Shown here in pieces: positions 63,817 through 64,000 of a stretch of 64,000 nucleotides of DNA. The translations under genes were made by a program, and so were the position numbers. Location: the NCBI GenBank assembly GCA_963664065.1, contig OY760942.1, positions 2,232,001 to 2,296,000 on the forward strand, read 5' to 3'. Each line of letters begins with the position of its first letter. The stretch's first letter is position 1. Source of the stretch: JABDJL01 sp963664065. Its GTDB lineage: Bacteria; Pseudomonadota; Gammaproteobacteria; Xanthomonadales; SZUA-36. Below the pieces are notes generated by a model that had not been told where the DNA came from, did no database searches, and saw only the letters and a program-made list of their open reading frames with translations.

Positions 63817-64000
63817 GATATTTGTTTGTCACCCAACATAAGAAGACCTGGCCAATCGACCTGATGTGTCGAGTACTGGGCGTCAGCCGACAGGGTTATT
63901 ACCACTATCGGCGAAATACAGAAGCCAGACTGGCTGATCCAGAGCACCAGGAGATGCTGGACTGGATGAAGGATATAGCCATTGCCAGCAAGTACACCTA
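63813..64000 (+). CDS. IS3-family transposase OrfB (partial)
   Basis: The N-terminal 62 or so residues of the catalytic subunit, open to the right edge. MRYLFVTQHKKTWPIDLMCR and VLGVSRQGYYHYRR are the IS3 OrfB helix-turn-helix start; the DDE domain lies outside the window. ATG 63813 overlaps the orfA end by ATGA, and the frame also runs on from the A7G site, so OrfB is probably made mainly as an OrfAB fusion. Confidence 0.9.
   Translation, partial: MRYLFVTQHKKTWPIDLMCRVLGVSRQGYYHYRRNTEARLADPEHQEMLDWMKDIAIASKYT

Larger units (their letters stand above)
63477..64000 (+). mobile_element. IS3-family insertion sequence (left part; boundary approximate)
   Basis: The region holds orfA, orfB and a left end that I place near TGTACAACCCAG at 63477; the right end lies outside the window. 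A nine-bp stem (CCCAGTTAA 63484-63492 with TTAACTGGG 63505-63513) precedes orfA, and its right arm overlaps the orfA ribosome-binding site GGGAGAAG. The A7G slippery stretch at 63777-63784 before the orfA stop fits the IS3-family mode of expression. Confidence 0.85.

Noticed and set aside
1..64000. CRISPR arrays, tRNA or rRNA genes, prophage
   Set aside because: No regularly spaced repeats, cloverleaf-like or rRNA segments, or phage structural genes were recognised on either strand; short tRNAs could still be missed by eye.

Overview
The window looks like chromosomal DNA of a free-living gammaproteobacterium, probably an uncultured marine or sediment lineage; that placement is inference from gene order and protein style, since there is no rRNA here. 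Classic gammaproteobacterial blocks are present: ndk-rlmN-pilW-rodZ-hisS-yfgM-bamB-der, yceD-rpmF-plsX-fabH-fabD-fabG-acpP-fabF, pabB-pabC-mltG-tmk-holB-pilZ, mnmA-hflD and clpS-clpA. Genes are dense and often overlap by 1 to 14 nt. No gap exceeds 300 nt. The widest gene-free stretches (12618-12899, 16539-16807, 30621-30850) hold only divergent or upstream regulatory DNA in which I see nothing certain.

Layout. 1-2022 (minus): an SOS mutasome cassette, lexA-imuA-imuB, with a perfect LexA box; imuB runs off the left edge. 2178-5270 (plus): an exported three-gene set, a DUF3179 protein, a barrel-like protein with a mature CxC N-terminus, and a TlpA-type thioredoxin. 5288-12617 (minus): phhB, moxR, a DUF58 gene, a TgpA-like transglutaminase gene, a DUF2461 gene, lemA and a DUF2207 gene; the DUF58 and tgpA reading frames are both broken. 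12900-16538: a patatin phospholipase and the fadE acyl-CoA dehydrogenase. 16808-24830 (plus): the ndk-to-der block, lacking the ispG that usually lies between rodZ and hisS. 24773-30620: a glutathione peroxidase, folD, and a translationally coupled beta-oxidation operon (fadJ-like, thiolase, PPK2). 30851-42789 (plus): ribosomal protein L32 and fatty-acid synthesis, followed by folate and murein genes, tmk, holB and pilZ. 42822-49265: a class V aminotransferase, dinB, a frameshifted TPR signalling protein and fadD. 49445-58828: a carboxylate-amine ligase fused to CBS domains, a small lipoprotein, the giant helicase Lhr and aconitase. 58926-63457: hflD, mnmA, clpS and clpA. 63477-64000: the left part of an IS3-family insertion sequence.

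How it fits together. Fatty-acid synthesis (plsX, fabHDG, acpP, fabF) and breakdown (fadD, fadE, fadJ/fadI) are both encoded. The PPK2 gene is coupled to the breakdown operon and could recycle the AMP made by acyl-CoA ligases. Both DNA damage polymerase routes are present (imuA/imuB and dinB).

The two most unusual layers are not genes. First, small palindromic elements with related CTAGTGTAGTG termini occur at 37217-37486 and 42222-42385, with a solo end at 7553-7574. Each sits at a CTAG that overlaps or lies just before a stop codon, which suggests IS630-type MITEs using the stop-codon CTAG as a safe landing site. Second, there are four apparent +1 single-base insertions (C11 in tgpA, A8 in the gpx tail, two in the TPR gene) plus one amber codon in the DUF58 gene. 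These point either to sequencing error, to slippage or phase variation, or to a lineage with relaxed mismatch repair.
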